The notes: generated from the letters alone by a model not told the origin. 49,835 nt of DNA from Candidatus Uhrbacteria bacterium RIFOXYB12_FULL_58_10 (GCA_943357275.1 CALRGL010000001.1:1-49835); one strand, 5' to 3'. Shown: positions 22,838 to 31,591, counted from the first letter of the stretch. Numbers and translations: made by a program.

Positions 22838-23710
22838 TCAAACTTCCATCATCCCCATCACTCCCTCAACCCAAACCCGATTCACCTCCATTGCCACCTC
22901 GATCGGCGTTTTCCCCATTGTTTCCACAGTTACTGAATACTTCGCACCGATTCGATTCAACAAATCCGTTAAGCTTCCATCGTGACGCTCGATGCACCCA
23001 AACGCATCGGTCGTCATTTTTTGTTCGTTTTGAAAGCCTGCGTCAAAGGCTTGATCACGAAGAATGGGAACAATTTGTTCGATTTTTTCGATGATTGATT
23101 TGTAAACCAACGTATCTCCAAATGTATAAGCATAAGCACCTGGACTAGCATCTTGAGTCAGATAATCTTGATGCAAATCGATACACGCAACAACTTGAGA
23201 AAGTGGGTCGCTGGATAACCACTCGTGCATTGCCTGTGTTTCAAGAGGAAGATGAATACTCATCGATAAATCCGAAGACCAAAACCAACGTTTGAATGGT
23301 TCACCACTGTTCAACCCGAGATCGTCCACGATTGTGCCATCCAGAAGTTCATACCGCATAAAATCCCCATTCCCTGCCTCTCCTTTATCACCATCAATAT
23401 TGTATCGGCTTCCCGTTTCAAACCCGGAAGGATTTCCAAGCGGATAAAGAATCACTTTGATTCCCTTTTCCTGTGCCTTCGTGAAAATTTCATCCGCGTA
23501 TTGAAGAACGTAGAGCGGACCAGCGATTTCGTCTCCGTGGATTCCGGCTCGAATCAAAAGAACTTTATCAGACGGTTCAATGAACTGTGATGCGATACGG
23601 AGCAAGGTGTAATCCCCTTTTTGATACGGAAGCATTTTCGATTCGATCGAAAGATCTGTTCGATGCGACAGGTTATGTCGAAGGGTTTGTTCAAATTCTT
23701 CTGCAGTCAT
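22838..23710 (-). CDS. M14-like zinc carboxypeptidase / AstE-aspartoacylase family protein
   Basis: 290 residues. Zinc-site motifs GIHGDEIAGP (~55) and CIDLHQDYL (~178), an arginine in GSRYNIDGD and a late VETMGKTP glutamate fit the succinylglutamate desuccinylase/aspartoacylase and M14 peptidase fold. The substrate cannot be told: small acyl-amino acids or cell-wall peptides are both possible. No signal peptide, so cytoplasmic. Divergent from the transketolase C-terminal gene. Confidence 0.8.
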   Translation of the reverse strand: MTAEEFEQTLRHNLSHRTDLSIESKMLPYQKGDYTLLRIASQFIEPSDKVLLIRAGIHGDEIAGPLYVLQYADEIFTKAQEKGIKVILYPLGNPSGFETGSRYNIDGDKGEAGNGDFMRYELLDGTIVDDLGLNSGEPFKRWFWSSDLSMSIHLPLETQAMHEWLSSDPLSQVVACIDLHQDYLTQDASPGAYAYTFGDTLVYKSIIEKIEQIVPILRDQAFDAGFQNEQKMTTDAFGCIERHDGSLTDLLNRIGAKYSVTVETMGKTPIEVAMEVNRVWVEGVMGMMEV

Positions 23711-23743
23711 AAAGATTCGTTAGCGTGTTTAGATAAGTTTCAT

Positions 23744-23749
23744 TATAAT
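23744..23749 (+). promoter_or_regulatory. leaderless -10 box TATAAT
   Basis: Perfect TATAAT ending 8 nt before the ATG at 23758. Confidence 0.7.
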
Positions 23750-23757
23750 GTCGATGT

Positions 23758-24891
23758 ATGGCAAAAGCGAATCAACAAAAAGGAATCAATAAAGAGATGT
23801 TTCTTGCGCGAGATCTTTTCGATGACAAAAAACTCAAGCAAGTTCCTACGCGAAACGGTTACGGCGAAGGTCTTGTTGATGCTGGGATCGCGAACAAAAA
23901 CATTATGGTTCTTTGTGCTGACCTGACAGAGTCGACTCGCACACAAGCTTTTAAAGACGCATTTCCAGAGCGTTTTGTGCAAATGGGTGTGTCTGAACAA
24001 TCGCTTGCGTCCATTGCCGCTGGAATGGCAATCTCTGGAAAAGTGCCCTTTATCTCTAGTTACGCCGCCTTTTCTCCAGGTCGAAACTGGGAACAGATTC
24101 GTACAACTGTTGCCCTTCAAAACTCAAACGTGAAAATTGCTGGAGCCCACGCAGGACTCTCGGTTGGACCTGACGGCGCCACACACCAGATGACAGAAGA
24201 CATTGCCATCATGCGAACAATGCCAAACATGACGATCTGTGTTCCCTGTGACTATCAAGAAACCAAGAAAGCAACACTCACCGCCGCAAAATTTAAAGGC
24301 CCATTTTACTTGCGATTTACGCGAGAAAAATCCCCTGCCTTTACCACGGAAGCCACTCCATTCAAACTCGGACGCGCAGAAACGTTTCGTTTTGGAACCG
24401 ATGTAACGATTTTTGCCGCTGGTCCCCTTTTATATGAAGCTTTAGTTGCTGCAGAAAATCTTTCCAAAGAACATGGGATCGAAGCTCGCGTGATCAATGC
24501 GCATTCCATCAAGCCATTCGACGTAAAAGCGCTTATCACAGCAGCAAAAGAAACGGGCGCGATCGTAACTGTTGAGGAAGCTCAAGTAAACGGAGGTCTT
24601 GCTGGTGTGGTTGCGGAAACACTCACCCTCACCACACCTGTTCCAATGGAACGCGTCGGAGTTCAAGATCGATTCGGTCAATCCGGCGATCCTCGAGAAG
24701 TTCAAGAAGCTCTTGGAGTCACTGCACCGTTTATTGCCATGGCCGTTGCTCGAGTTCTCGATAGAAAAGCTGGCAAACCGGTCAGTGCGATCCCAATGCA
24801 CGTGACCGCAGCTTTTGAACTCGAAACAAAAATGAAAAAACAGATCTTTGAAGACGCCATCAAACGCGCACCAAAGAAATGGAAACGATAA
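23758..24891 (+). CDS. transketolase, C-terminal subunit
   Basis: 377 residues with the pyrimidine-binding and C-terminal domains: VLCADLTESTR, the GVSEQSLASIAAGMA stretch carrying the glutamate that activates ThDP, SSYAAFSPGR, and GADGATHQ-like GPDGATHQMTEDIA. It complements the N-terminal subunit at 21382. A basic tail (KRAPKKWKR) ends the protein. Start fixed by the -10 box; no SD. Confidence 0.94.
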   Translation: MAKANQQKGINKEMFLARDLFDDKKLKQVPTRNGYGEGLVDAGIANKNIMVLCADLTESTRTQAFKDAFPERFVQMGVSEQSLASIAAGMAISGKVPFISSYAAFSPGRNWEQIRTTVALQNSNVKIAGAHAGLSVGPDGATHQMTEDIAIMRTMPNMTICVPCDYQETKKATLTAAKFKGPFYLRFTREKSPAFTTEATPFKLGRAETFRFGTDVTIFAAGPLLYEALVAAENLSKEHGIEARVINAHSIKPFDVKALITAAKETGAIVTVEEAQVNGGLAGVVAETLTLTTPVPMERVGVQDRFGQSGDPREVQEALGVTAPFIAMAVARVLDRKAGKPVSAIPMHVTAAFELETKMKKQIFEDAIKRAPKKWKR

Positions 24892-24900
24892 CCAAACGTG

Positions 24901-24927
24901 AAAAGAGTCAAATCGACTCTTTTTTGT
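24901..24927 (+). terminator. Rho-independent terminator
   Basis: AAGAGTC/GACTCTT stem followed by T-run; the T-run abuts the -10 box of the next gene. Confidence 0.85.
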
Positions 24928-24933
24928 TATACT
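24928..24933 (+). promoter_or_regulatory. leaderless -10 box TATACT
   Basis: Ends 8 nt before the ATG at 24942. Confidence 0.68.
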
Positions 24934-24941
24934 TTGTGCAT

Positions 24942-25904
24942 ATGTACGACCTCGTTTCCATTGGTGACATAAAGCTCGACGTCTTTTTGGGACTCGATCG
25001 ATGTAAAGAGAAATGTTCACTCAAAAAGAAAAACGTCTGTTTCAATTTCGGCGAGAAAATTTCTGTTGAACTCTTAGATCAACAGATAGCAGGAAGTGCA
25101 CCGAACGTCGCAACAGCTCTGTCTCGCATGGGGAAAACAACAGCTGTTGTGAGTCATATGGGACAAGATGAAATTCATCAGCGTGCACTCAAAGATCTTA
25201 AAAATGAAAACGTTGAAACGCAGTATATTCTTGCTCACAGAGGCTTGAAAAGTGCCTATTCTTCTGTGCTTGGACTTCAAGGTGAACGAACGATCTTGGT
25301 TTCTTACATCAATCGTCCTTATCACCTCCCAAAAAATCTTCAGACAAAATGGCTCTTTATGTCTGAAATGGGTAACGGGTACGAAACGATCTATCAAGAA
25401 CTTGTTAAGCAGGTAAAAAAAGAAAAAACACTTCTTGCGCTCAATCCAGGGAACGAACAAATCACTGAAGGGAAACCTGAACTATTCGATCTGATCCGTG
25501 AGGCTAAAACGTTATTCGTTAACGTAGAAGAAGGAAAAGAACTCATCAAAAATAAACGCGTAACCATTCAAGCGCTTGCAGAAAAATTGTTCAAACTTGG
25601 TCCAAACGAAGTCGTTATCACCGACGGGAAAAATGGTTCCTACGGTTATGACGGCACCAACCTGTTCCATTGTCCTGTCTTTCCAGCTGAAGTTGTAGAA
25701 GTCACAGGTGCGGGAGATGCCTTTGCCTCAGGCTATCTTGGAGCCAGAATGCATGGTCACGCTATGAAAGACGGACTCAAATGGGGCGCGGTTAATGCAG
25801 CTTCTGTGATTCAACAAGTCGGACCCGTTCCAGGCCTGCTCACCCATCAACAAATTCTCGTACGACTCAGAAAAAATAAATCGTTTACTCCTGTTATTCT
25901 CTAA
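24942..25904 (+). CDS. PfkB-family carbohydrate kinase
   Basis: 320 residues. GSAPNVATALSRMG near residue 50 is the substrate/dimer signature and VTGAGDAFASGYL near 258 is the ATP/anion-hole signature with the catalytic aspartate. An insertion with three cysteines (CKEKCSLKKKNVC, ~22-34) is unusual. Ribokinase, adenosine kinase or 6-phosphofructokinase activity are possible; the aldolase next door favours a sugar phosphate. First gene of a three-gene run with the aldolase and a second kinase. Confidence 0.88.
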   Translation: MYDLVSIGDIKLDVFLGLDRCKEKCSLKKKNVCFNFGEKISVELLDQQIAGSAPNVATALSRMGKTTAVVSHMGQDEIHQRALKDLKNENVETQYILAHRGLKSAYSSVLGLQGERTILVSYINRPYHLPKNLQTKWLFMSEMGNGYETIYQELVKQVKKEKTLLALNPGNEQITEGKPELFDLIREAKTLFVNVEEGKELIKNKRVTIQALAEKLFKLGPNEVVITDGKNGSYGYDGTNLFHCPVFPAEVVEVTGAGDAFASGYLGARMHGHAMKDGLKWGAVNAASVIQQVGPVPGLLTHQQILVRLRKNKSFTPVIL

Positions 25905-25911
25905 CCACCGT

Positions 25912-26835
25912 ATGTTTTCAACTTACAATCAACTCTTGAAACAAGCCGCCAAAAAAAACTACGCGGTTGGAGCGTTCAATATCAATAATCTCGAATTCTT
26001 GCATGCTGTTGTGTCCGCAGCTGAAGAAGAACAGTCCCCTGTCATTGTTCAAACCTCCGAAGGCGCTCTGGGTTACGCGGGGCTTGAGGAACTTGCAGCG
26101 ATGGTTCATGTGGTCGTACGAAGAACAAAAGTGCCTGTTGTTTATCACCTCGATCACGGAAAAGACATTGACCTCATCGCTTACATTATCAAGTCAGGTT
26201 TGTACCAAAGCGTGATGTTCGATGGTTCTTCCCTTTCCTACGATGAAAACGTTCGCGAAACAACCAAGCTGGCTAAGCTCGCTCATAAAAATGGCGTTGC
26301 CATCGAAGCAGAACTTGGAGCCATCGCAGGAATTGAAGACTTTGTTTCTGTGGCAGAACAAGACGCACACCTCACAAGTCCAGAACAAGCAAAAGAATTT
26401 GTGGAAACAACTGGGTGTGACTCTCTAGCAATCGCTATTGGAACAAGTCACGGGGCCTTCAAATTTTCAGACGCATCAAAACTCGATTTCAAACGCTTGG
26501 AACGCATTAACAAAACAATCGATTTGCCGCTTGTCTTGCACGGAGCTTCTGGAATTCCAACGAACATCAAAAATCAATGCGTAAAATACGGGTGCAAAAT
26601 CGCAGAAGCAAAAGGCGTTTCTGACGCACATATCAAGAAAGCCATTTCACTTGGCATCAACAAAATCAACATCGACAGCGATCTACGAATCGCGTTCGAT
26701 GCCGGTGTTCGTCAGTTCCTTTCTGAAAATCCTGAAGTGATCGATCCACGCAAGATTCTCGAGCCTGCTACAGAGCTCATGCAAAAAGTTGTTCAACAAA
26801 AAATGCGCATCTTCGGATCCGCAGGTAAAGCCTAA
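25912..26835 (+). CDS. class II fructose-bisphosphate aldolase family protein
   Basis: 307 residues. Zinc and substrate motifs of the class II family: YHLDHGKD, VMFDGSSLSYDEN, EAELGAI, IAIGTSHGAFKF, LVLHGASGIP and INIDSDLR. It cleaves or forms fructose-1,6-bisphosphate (or tagatose analogue). It starts 7 nt after the first kinase and ends 1 nt before the second, so all three are one operon, which suggests kinase-aldolase coupling in hexose or pentose phosphate use. Confidence 0.92.
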   Translation: MFSTYNQLLKQAAKKNYAVGAFNINNLEFLHAVVSAAEEEQSPVIVQTSEGALGYAGLEELAAMVHVVVRRTKVPVVYHLDHGKDIDLIAYIIKSGLYQSVMFDGSSLSYDENVRETTKLAKLAHKNGVAIEAELGAIAGIEDFVSVAEQDAHLTSPEQAKEFVETTGCDSLAIAIGTSHGAFKFSDASKLDFKRLERINKTIDLPLVLHGASGIPTNIKNQCVKYGCKIAEAKGVSDAHIKKAISLGINKINIDSDLRIAFDAGVRQFLSENPEVIDPRKILEPATELMQKVVQQKMRIFGSAGKA

Positions 26836-26836
26836 T

Positions 26837-27847
26837 ATGTTTGATGTCATCACTATTGGAAGTTCCGCACGAGACGTGATTCTCGAAAGCGACAAATTTG
26901 TCGTTCTTGCTTCCAAGAAATTCAAAACGGGATTTGGGGAATGTGTTTCCCTCGGTTCCAAAATCGAACTCGATCGAATCATTCATACCTCCGGTGGAGG
27001 TGCCACAAACGCTGGTGCAACCTTTGGTTCTCTTGGATACAAAACAGCCATCATCACAAAAATTGGTGACGACATGCCTGGAAAAGAAATTCTAGAAGAT
27101 CTACACAAGTTCAAGATCAACACGAATCACGTTCGTATCGTCAAAAAAGGAGAAACGGCTTACTCAACTTTGCTCACCATGAAAGACGGAGAACGAACGG
27201 TTCTTGTTTACCGCGGAGTCTGCAAGCAATTCACCGATCGAGATATCGATTGGGACGCGATCAAAAATACGAAATGGGTTTATCTCACTTCCCTTGGTGG
27301 AAACGTAGCGCTCTCGAAAAAGATTATCGATCAAGCCAAAAAAGCGGGTGCAAAAGTCTTTTGGAACCCTGGATCAAAAGAATTGAACGAGGGAATGAAA
27401 GTCCTCCTTCCACTTCTTCCAAAAGTAGATATCTTCGACGTAAACAAAGAAGAAGTAGAACTTCTCACAAAGAAGAAATCAATTAAGGATCAATTCAAAG
27501 CACTCGAGTCAGGTGAAACCATTCGACTCATCACAGACGGAGAAAACGGAACCTACGCTTATCAAAACGGCATAACCATCCACTCTGGAACCACCCAAGT
27601 CAAAGCCGTCTCCAGAACCGGCGCAGGCGACGCCTTTGGCTCCGGCTTCCTCTCCGGCCTCCTTAAAAGTTCTCCCCCCTTCCCAAGGGGGGATCAAGGG
27701 GGGTCCTTTTCTCTCGAATCCATCGAATACAGTCTCGCTCTTGGAACCATCAACGCCGAATCTGTGATCCAAAAATTCGGTCCAAAACATGGCATTCTCA
27801 CCGCTTGGCCTAGTTCACTCAAGATCAAGAAAATCAAAATCACGTAA
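26837..27847 (+). CDS. PfkB-family carbohydrate kinase with an in-frame repeat insertion
   Basis: 336 residues from ATG at 26837. TSGGGATNAGATFGSLG (~52) and RTGAGDAFGSGFLSGLL (~258) are the two family signatures. Directly after the second, SSPPFPRGDQGG is encoded by a palindromic C/G-run repeat (27672-27706) that keeps the frame; the paralogue at 24942 has no such stretch. The insertion lies in a surface helix-loop after the catalytic motif, so activity may survive. Last gene of the aldolase operon. Confidence 0.88.
   Translation: MFDVITIGSSARDVILESDKFVVLASKKFKTGFGECVSLGSKIELDRIIHTSGGGATNAGATFGSLGYKTAIITKIGDDMPGKEILEDLHKFKINTNHVRIVKKGETAYSTLLTMKDGERTVLVYRGVCKQFTDRDIDWDAIKNTKWVYLTSLGGNVALSKKIIDQAKKAGAKVFWNPGSKELNEGMKVLLPLLPKVDIFDVNKEEVELLTKKKSIKDQFKALESGETIRLITDGENGTYAYQNGITIHSGTTQVKAVSRTGAGDAFGSGFLSGLLKSSPPFPRGDQGGSFSLESIEYSLALGTINAESVIQKFGPKHGILTAWPSSLKIKKIKIT
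27672..27706. repeat. CCCCCC-TTCCCAA-GGGGGG-type repeat inside a gene
   Basis: TCCCCCCTTCCCAAGGGGGG followed by ATCAAGGGGGGT. From memory this is a common dispersed palindromic repeat in diverse bacterial genomes. Here it is inside the kinase reading frame. Confidence 0.75.
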
Positions 27848-27890
27848 CAAAAAAGACCCTGGTCCCGTATGGACTGGGGTCTGTTGTTTT
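27847..27890. terminator. bidirectional terminator
   Basis: AGACCC-GGTCC/GGAC-GGGTCT stem, A-run on the left and T-rich sequence on the right, between convergent genes. Confidence 0.85.
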
Positions 27891-27899
27891 AAAAAAGGG

Positions 27900-28835
27900 C
27901 TAGGGAACGACAACAAGACGGAAGCTGACCTTCGAAGAAGGAGTTGCATATCGGACAGATTCCACACAGGCGAGTCCGTGCATAGGACTACTGTCTGCAG
28001 ATAAACTATCTCCACACAAAGTCAGATAAAAATCACGCCAGAACTTATTGAGACACAACTCTCGTTTCGGATTCGCATGAAGATCAGGAAGACTCTGATG
28101 ACAATTCGCATTCAACCACCTAAACAGATTTCCGATCAGATTCAACTCTTCCACTGAAGGCAAACGAACAGCTCGTCTGGAAAGACCAAACGTCCGAGCA
28201 ACCTCCTGAACAAAATCTCCCATCACAACATCCCACGTACATTCCATTCGACACACATCGCCGGAATGATCCAAAAATAGTTGGTCTGAAGAAATCTGAA
28301 GTCGACTTTCCACATCAACATCTGGCTGCAAAATCGTTTCCACAAGCACCCATCGACCAGTAAGCGGGATACGTTGAGTCGTATCGTTAGAACAACCTTC
28401 TCCCCATTCGGGTTTAATGAATTCTCTCGGATATTCCGACTCAGTGATTGCGGGCAAGTAGACAAGCTTAAGACCATACTTTTTGATGGCAGTCAGCGTC
28501 TTTGCCTTGATCTTGGGAATTCGGGGGATCTCGATCTTGCAACCAAGAATCTTTTCCCAGACATACTCCCAAAACGCTTCTGTCCCAATATCGCTGATCA
28601 CATTTCGATGAATGGGACGGGAAGGATCTCTGCTTCGAGCTTTTTCAAGAAGCCGATCAACGACTGTCTGAAGCTCTTCTCGACTGACCAACTTTCGTGA
28701 CAGCACCTCGCCAAGAGGTTCGAGCACATCAACATGATCAAGCAAACCATGCAGACCCGCCTCTGTCATCCTCGGCGACAACTCGTTGATACGAGTAACC
28801 CACCCTGGCGTCACTACCCTTTTCAAAGCACCCAT
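27900..28835 (-). CDS. unknown protein, SD-type accessory gene
   Basis: 311 residues; SD GGAGG 6 nt before the ATG (context GGAGGTGTGTCATGGG). Not recognised. It starts with helices, has an FWEYVWEKILG aromatic segment near 90, a central beta-rich part, and a C-terminal half with several cysteines and ESVRYATPSSKVSFRLVVV. The final part (FVCS-like beta strands, SVRYA) recalls the unknown product at 17148-17870 only in general style. Own promoter and a hairpin leader. Confidence 0.7.
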   Translation of the reverse strand: MGALKRVVTPGWVTRINELSPRMTEAGLHGLLDHVDVLEPLGEVLSRKLVSREELQTVVDRLLEKARSRDPSRPIHRNVISDIGTEAFWEYVWEKILGCKIEIPRIPKIKAKTLTAIKKYGLKLVYLPAITESEYPREFIKPEWGEGCSNDTTQRIPLTGRWVLVETILQPDVDVESRLQISSDQLFLDHSGDVCRMECTWDVVMGDFVQEVARTFGLSRRAVRLPSVEELNLIGNLFRWLNANCHQSLPDLHANPKRELCLNKFWRDFYLTLCGDSLSADSSPMHGLACVESVRYATPSSKVSFRLVVVP

Positions 28836-28929
28836 GACACACCTCCGCTCTTCAACACATTCATCGTCACATCTTCCCTGAAGGCGCCACGACTACTTGG
28901 TTGAAGCACGAATACGCGAATCTGTCGCG

Positions 28930-28962
28930 CACAGGTTTCGAGCAGGAACGCTCGAAGAACCT
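28930..28962 (-). promoter_or_regulatory. leader hairpin
   Basis: CAGGTT-TTCGAGC/GCTCGAA-ACCTG, a long stem right after the predicted start of the 28835 gene's transcript; stabiliser or regulator. Confidence 0.5.
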
Positions 28963-28966
28963 GAAA

Positions 28967-28995
28967 ACACTACTCAAAAATAGCCAAAACGTCAA
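28967..28995 (-). promoter_or_regulatory. promoter TTGACG-17-TAGTGT
   Basis: Minus-strand -35 at 28995-28990, -10 at 28972-28967; about 120-nt leader to the gene starting at 28835. Confidence 0.6.
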
Positions 28996-29003
28996 GAGAT
29001 CAT

Positions 29004-29009
29004 TATAAT
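29004..29009 (+). promoter_or_regulatory. leaderless -10 box TATAAT
   Basis: Perfect TATAAT ending 8 nt before the ATG at 29018. Confidence 0.7.
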
Positions 29010-29017
29010 TGTCGCAT

Positions 29018-30007
29018 ATGAAGTACTCCGCATTTGTGACTCGCATTATTCCTGACGAAGGAATCAACCTGCTCAAGAAAAACAAAAACATTGAGCTTGA
29101 TCTTTACGAGCATGATCAAGTGATTCCTCGAAAAGAACTCTTGAAACGCGTGAAAGGAAAACACATCATTCTCTCGATCCTCACGGATAAGATCGATAAA
29201 GAAGTCTTTGATGCTGCTGGACCACAACTCAAGATGATTGCAAACTACGCCGTTGGGTTTGATAATATCGATCTTGTCGAAGCAAAGAAGCGTGGCATCA
29301 CCGTTACAAATACGCCAAGCGAGATGATTAGCGAATCCGTTGCTGAACATACGATCGCTCTTATGTTCGCCCTTGCAAAACGTATTGTAGAAACAGATAA
29401 ATTTACACGCGCAGGAAAATACAAAGCTTGGGGACCACAGCTATTACTTGGAACAGATCTATTCAAGAAGACCATTGGAATCATCGGAACCGGTCGTATT
29501 GGAACAGGGGTTGTACATCGACTCCATGATGGATTCGGGATGAAAGTTGTTTACAACGATGTCAAAAAGAATCCTCAACTTGAACAAGAAACGGGAGCAA
29601 AATTTCGATCGCTCACGCAACTCCTTAAAGAATCTGATTTCGTTTCCATTCACGTCCCTCTTTTACCTTCGACGAAACATCTCATCAGCACAAAAGAATT
29701 TGCTCTCATGAAACCAACCGCGTTTATCATAAACACCGCACGCGGACCTATCATCGATGAGAAAGCTTTGTGCAAAGCGCTTCTCAAAAAACAAATCGCC
29801 GGCGCTGGGCTTGATGTGTACGAATGTGAACCGTTGATCGATTGTGATCCAAACGATAATCTCGAACTACGAAAGATGGATAACGTCGTCCTGACACCAC
29901 ACACTGCTTCTGCCACACTTACGACTCGACAAGAAATGAGCAAGATTGCTGCAAAGAATATCCTTGCGTTTGTTGGTGGGAAACGCCCGCCAAACCGCAT
30001 TGAATAA
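29018..30007 (+). CDS. D-isomer-specific 2-hydroxyacid dehydrogenase
   Basis: 329 residues. The NAD-binding GIIGTGRIGTGV (~152), the catalytic arginine in NTARGPIIDE, glutamate in ECEP and histidine in LTPHTAS form the expected set. Closest in style to glyoxylate/hydroxypyruvate reductases (formate dehydrogenase/glycerate dehydrogenase superfamily). Cytoplasmic. Start set by the -10 box. Confidence 0.92.
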   Translation: MKYSAFVTRIIPDEGINLLKKNKNIELDLYEHDQVIPRKELLKRVKGKHIILSILTDKIDKEVFDAAGPQLKMIANYAVGFDNIDLVEAKKRGITVTNTPSEMISESVAEHTIALMFALAKRIVETDKFTRAGKYKAWGPQLLLGTDLFKKTIGIIGTGRIGTGVVHRLHDGFGMKVVYNDVKKNPQLEQETGAKFRSLTQLLKESDFVSIHVPLLPSTKHLISTKEFALMKPTAFIINTARGPIIDEKALCKALLKKQIAGAGLDVYECEPLIDCDPNDNLELRKMDNVVLTPHTASATLTTRQEMSKIAAKNILAFVGGKRPPNRIE

Positions 30008-30011
30008 GCTA

Positions 30012-30041
30012 TTGACGCAAAGGTTTCGATTCTGCTATTAT
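30012..30041 (+). promoter_or_regulatory. tRNA-Ala promoter TTGACG-18-TATTAT
   Basis: Predicted start near 30048. An ACTGCCA/TGGCAGT hairpin (30058-30078) then precedes the tRNA and may guide 5' processing. Confidence 0.7.
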
Positions 30042-30080
30042 TCCATCGCTACGAAAAGACTGCCATTTCTGGCAGTCTAA

Positions 30081-30156
30081 GGGCCAATAGCTCAGTTGGT
30101 AGAGCACCTGCTTTGCAAGCAGGGGGTCCAGGGTTCGAATCCCTGTTGGTCCACCA
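30081..30156 (+). tRNA. tRNA-Ala (UGC)
   Basis: 76 nt cloverleaf with CCA encoded. Acceptor GGGCCAA/TTGGTCC, D-arm AGCTCAGTTGGTAGAGC, anticodon loop TTTGCAA with TGC, T-arm CAGGG-TTCGAAT-CCCTG. A terminator follows at once. Confidence 0.97.
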
Positions 30157-30190
30157 AAAAATCCTCAGACAATCTGGGGATTTTTTATTG
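30157..30190 (+). terminator. Rho-independent terminator
   Basis: AATCC-CAG/CTG-GGATT stem followed by six T. Confidence 0.85.
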
Positions 30191-30210
30191 TTTAGTCAAC
30201 GAAAACAAAG

Positions 30211-30216
30211 TATGAT
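30211..30216 (+). promoter_or_regulatory. leaderless -10 box TATGAT
   Basis: Ends 8 nt before the ATG at 30225. Confidence 0.6.
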
Positions 30217-30224
30217 CTTTGTAT

Positions 30225-31526
30225 ATGAAACGTTATTTTTTGCTGATAACAGCTGGTTTTTTCCTTGTTCCGAATCTTGCCTTTGCCCATCATCGCGATC
30301 CAATTCATATCGAATCAACCGATGGAAAAATTTCTTTTGATTTACCTATCGATAATAACGCTGGAGGAGCATCTCTTTCTGTTGCTGATTTAGGGAATGA
30401 TGGCACGCCAGAAATCTTGATTGGAAATGGACTTGGTAACGAACCACGTGTTCGTGTCCTACGGATGGATGGAAGTGAGATCGGGAGTTTTCTTACGTTT
30501 GCACCAGACATGGAAAATGGAATCAATGTTGTGGCATGTGACCTCAACGGGGACAAATTGAATGAAATTGTGGTTACACCAGCACGTGGAGGTGGTCCAC
30601 AAATTCGTATCTTTGATCGACTTGGTAAAGCAATCGACAATGGTGGCTTCTTTGCTTATGGTGAATCGTTTCGAGGAGGAGTGAATCTTGCTTGTGGAGA
30701 TACTAACAACGATGATATTGATGAACTGATCACCCTTCCAGGAACCGGTGGTGGATCACATATCAAAGTTTGGTCATACACTTCGACAAAAGAAGAATTG
30801 AAAAAAGAATTCTTTGCTTTTGATGGTTTAGATCGAAGTGGTTCTGTTGGATCTGTTCACAACAATCAGATTGTTGTTGTGCAACAACACGGTTCAACAC
30901 CAGCCATGCGAACGTTTGATGGAACAGGAACACTGATCGAAGAGAAAAAACTTTCACAAGAAAATATTCTTTCTGTCTTTGTTGTTAACAAGAATCGTTA
31001 CATCACAACACAGGCTGGGGATATCTTTTCTGTAGATGAAAATAAAGTGATCACACATTCCGACACACCGATCGTTGCATCAACATCATCCACACAAGAG
31101 AGTGAAGCAAAAAAAATTCTCTACGTGACATCAAAAAAAATGTTCGACGACCAAACAACAAAACGCATTCTCGTTGATTTAAGTGAACAACGATTGTATG
31201 CATACAACAAGGGTGTGCTTGATAATACATTTCTTATTTCAAGTGGACTCAACAATTTGACACCTACTGGAAAACACGCAATTTTAGCGAAAATATACGA
31301 GGTTGATTACCGATGGAATTACGGTCCGGGTGATCCACGAAATTATGATTTGGGTGTTGTTCCTTACAACTTACGATTCTTTCCGCACATCTATTTACAC
31401 TACGCGTACTGGCATAATAATTTTGGTCATGTCATGTCACACGGATGTGTAAACGTCTCTCTCACAAATATGAAATGGTTATACAACTGGGCTGAAAAAG
31501 GTGATGAAGTAAATGTTCGTACATAG
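30225..31526 (+). CDS. secreted L,D-transpeptidase with FG-GAP-like repeats
   Basis: 433 residues. A signal peptide (LLITAGFFLVPNLAFA) precedes integrin-like FG-GAP repeats (VADLGNDGTPEILIGNG, CDLNGDKLNEIVVTPARGGGP, GDTNNDDIDELITL), which bind calcium in other proteins. The C-terminal ~120 residues are a YkuD catalytic domain starting RILVDLSEQRLYAY and containing MSHGCVNVSL with the catalytic cysteine. The enzyme would cross-link peptidoglycan stem peptides outside the membrane, the repeats perhaps binding the envelope. Leaderless start. Confidence 0.87.
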   Translation: MKRYFLLITAGFFLVPNLAFAHHRDPIHIESTDGKISFDLPIDNNAGGASLSVADLGNDGTPEILIGNGLGNEPRVRVLRMDGSEIGSFLTFAPDMENGINVVACDLNGDKLNEIVVTPARGGGPQIRIFDRLGKAIDNGGFFAYGESFRGGVNLACGDTNNDDIDELITLPGTGGGSHIKVWSYTSTKEELKKEFFAFDGLDRSGSVGSVHNNQIVVVQQHGSTPAMRTFDGTGTLIEEKKLSQENILSVFVVNKNRYITTQAGDIFSVDENKVITHSDTPIVASTSSTQESEAKKILYVTSKKMFDDQTTKRILVDLSEQRLYAYNKGVLDNTFLISSGLNNLTPTGKHAILAKIYEVDYRWNYGPGDPRNYDLGVVPYNLRFFPHIYLHYAYWHNNFGHVMSHGCVNVSLTNMKWLYNWAEKGDEVNVRT

Positions 31527-31562
31527 AAAAATATTTTTGCACAGAAAACACTTGCGAGGATA

Positions 31563-31591
31563 TTCACAAAATTCTTTTTTCTTTCTACAAT
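31563..31591 (+). promoter_or_regulatory. promoter TTCACA-17-TACAAT
   Basis: Precedes a ~135-nt leader of the basic peptide gene. The leader holds a perfect ACTGCAATTAATTGCAGT palindrome (31629-31646) and a GGAGGTGGAGG purine run 40 nt before the ATG. Confidence 0.6.
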
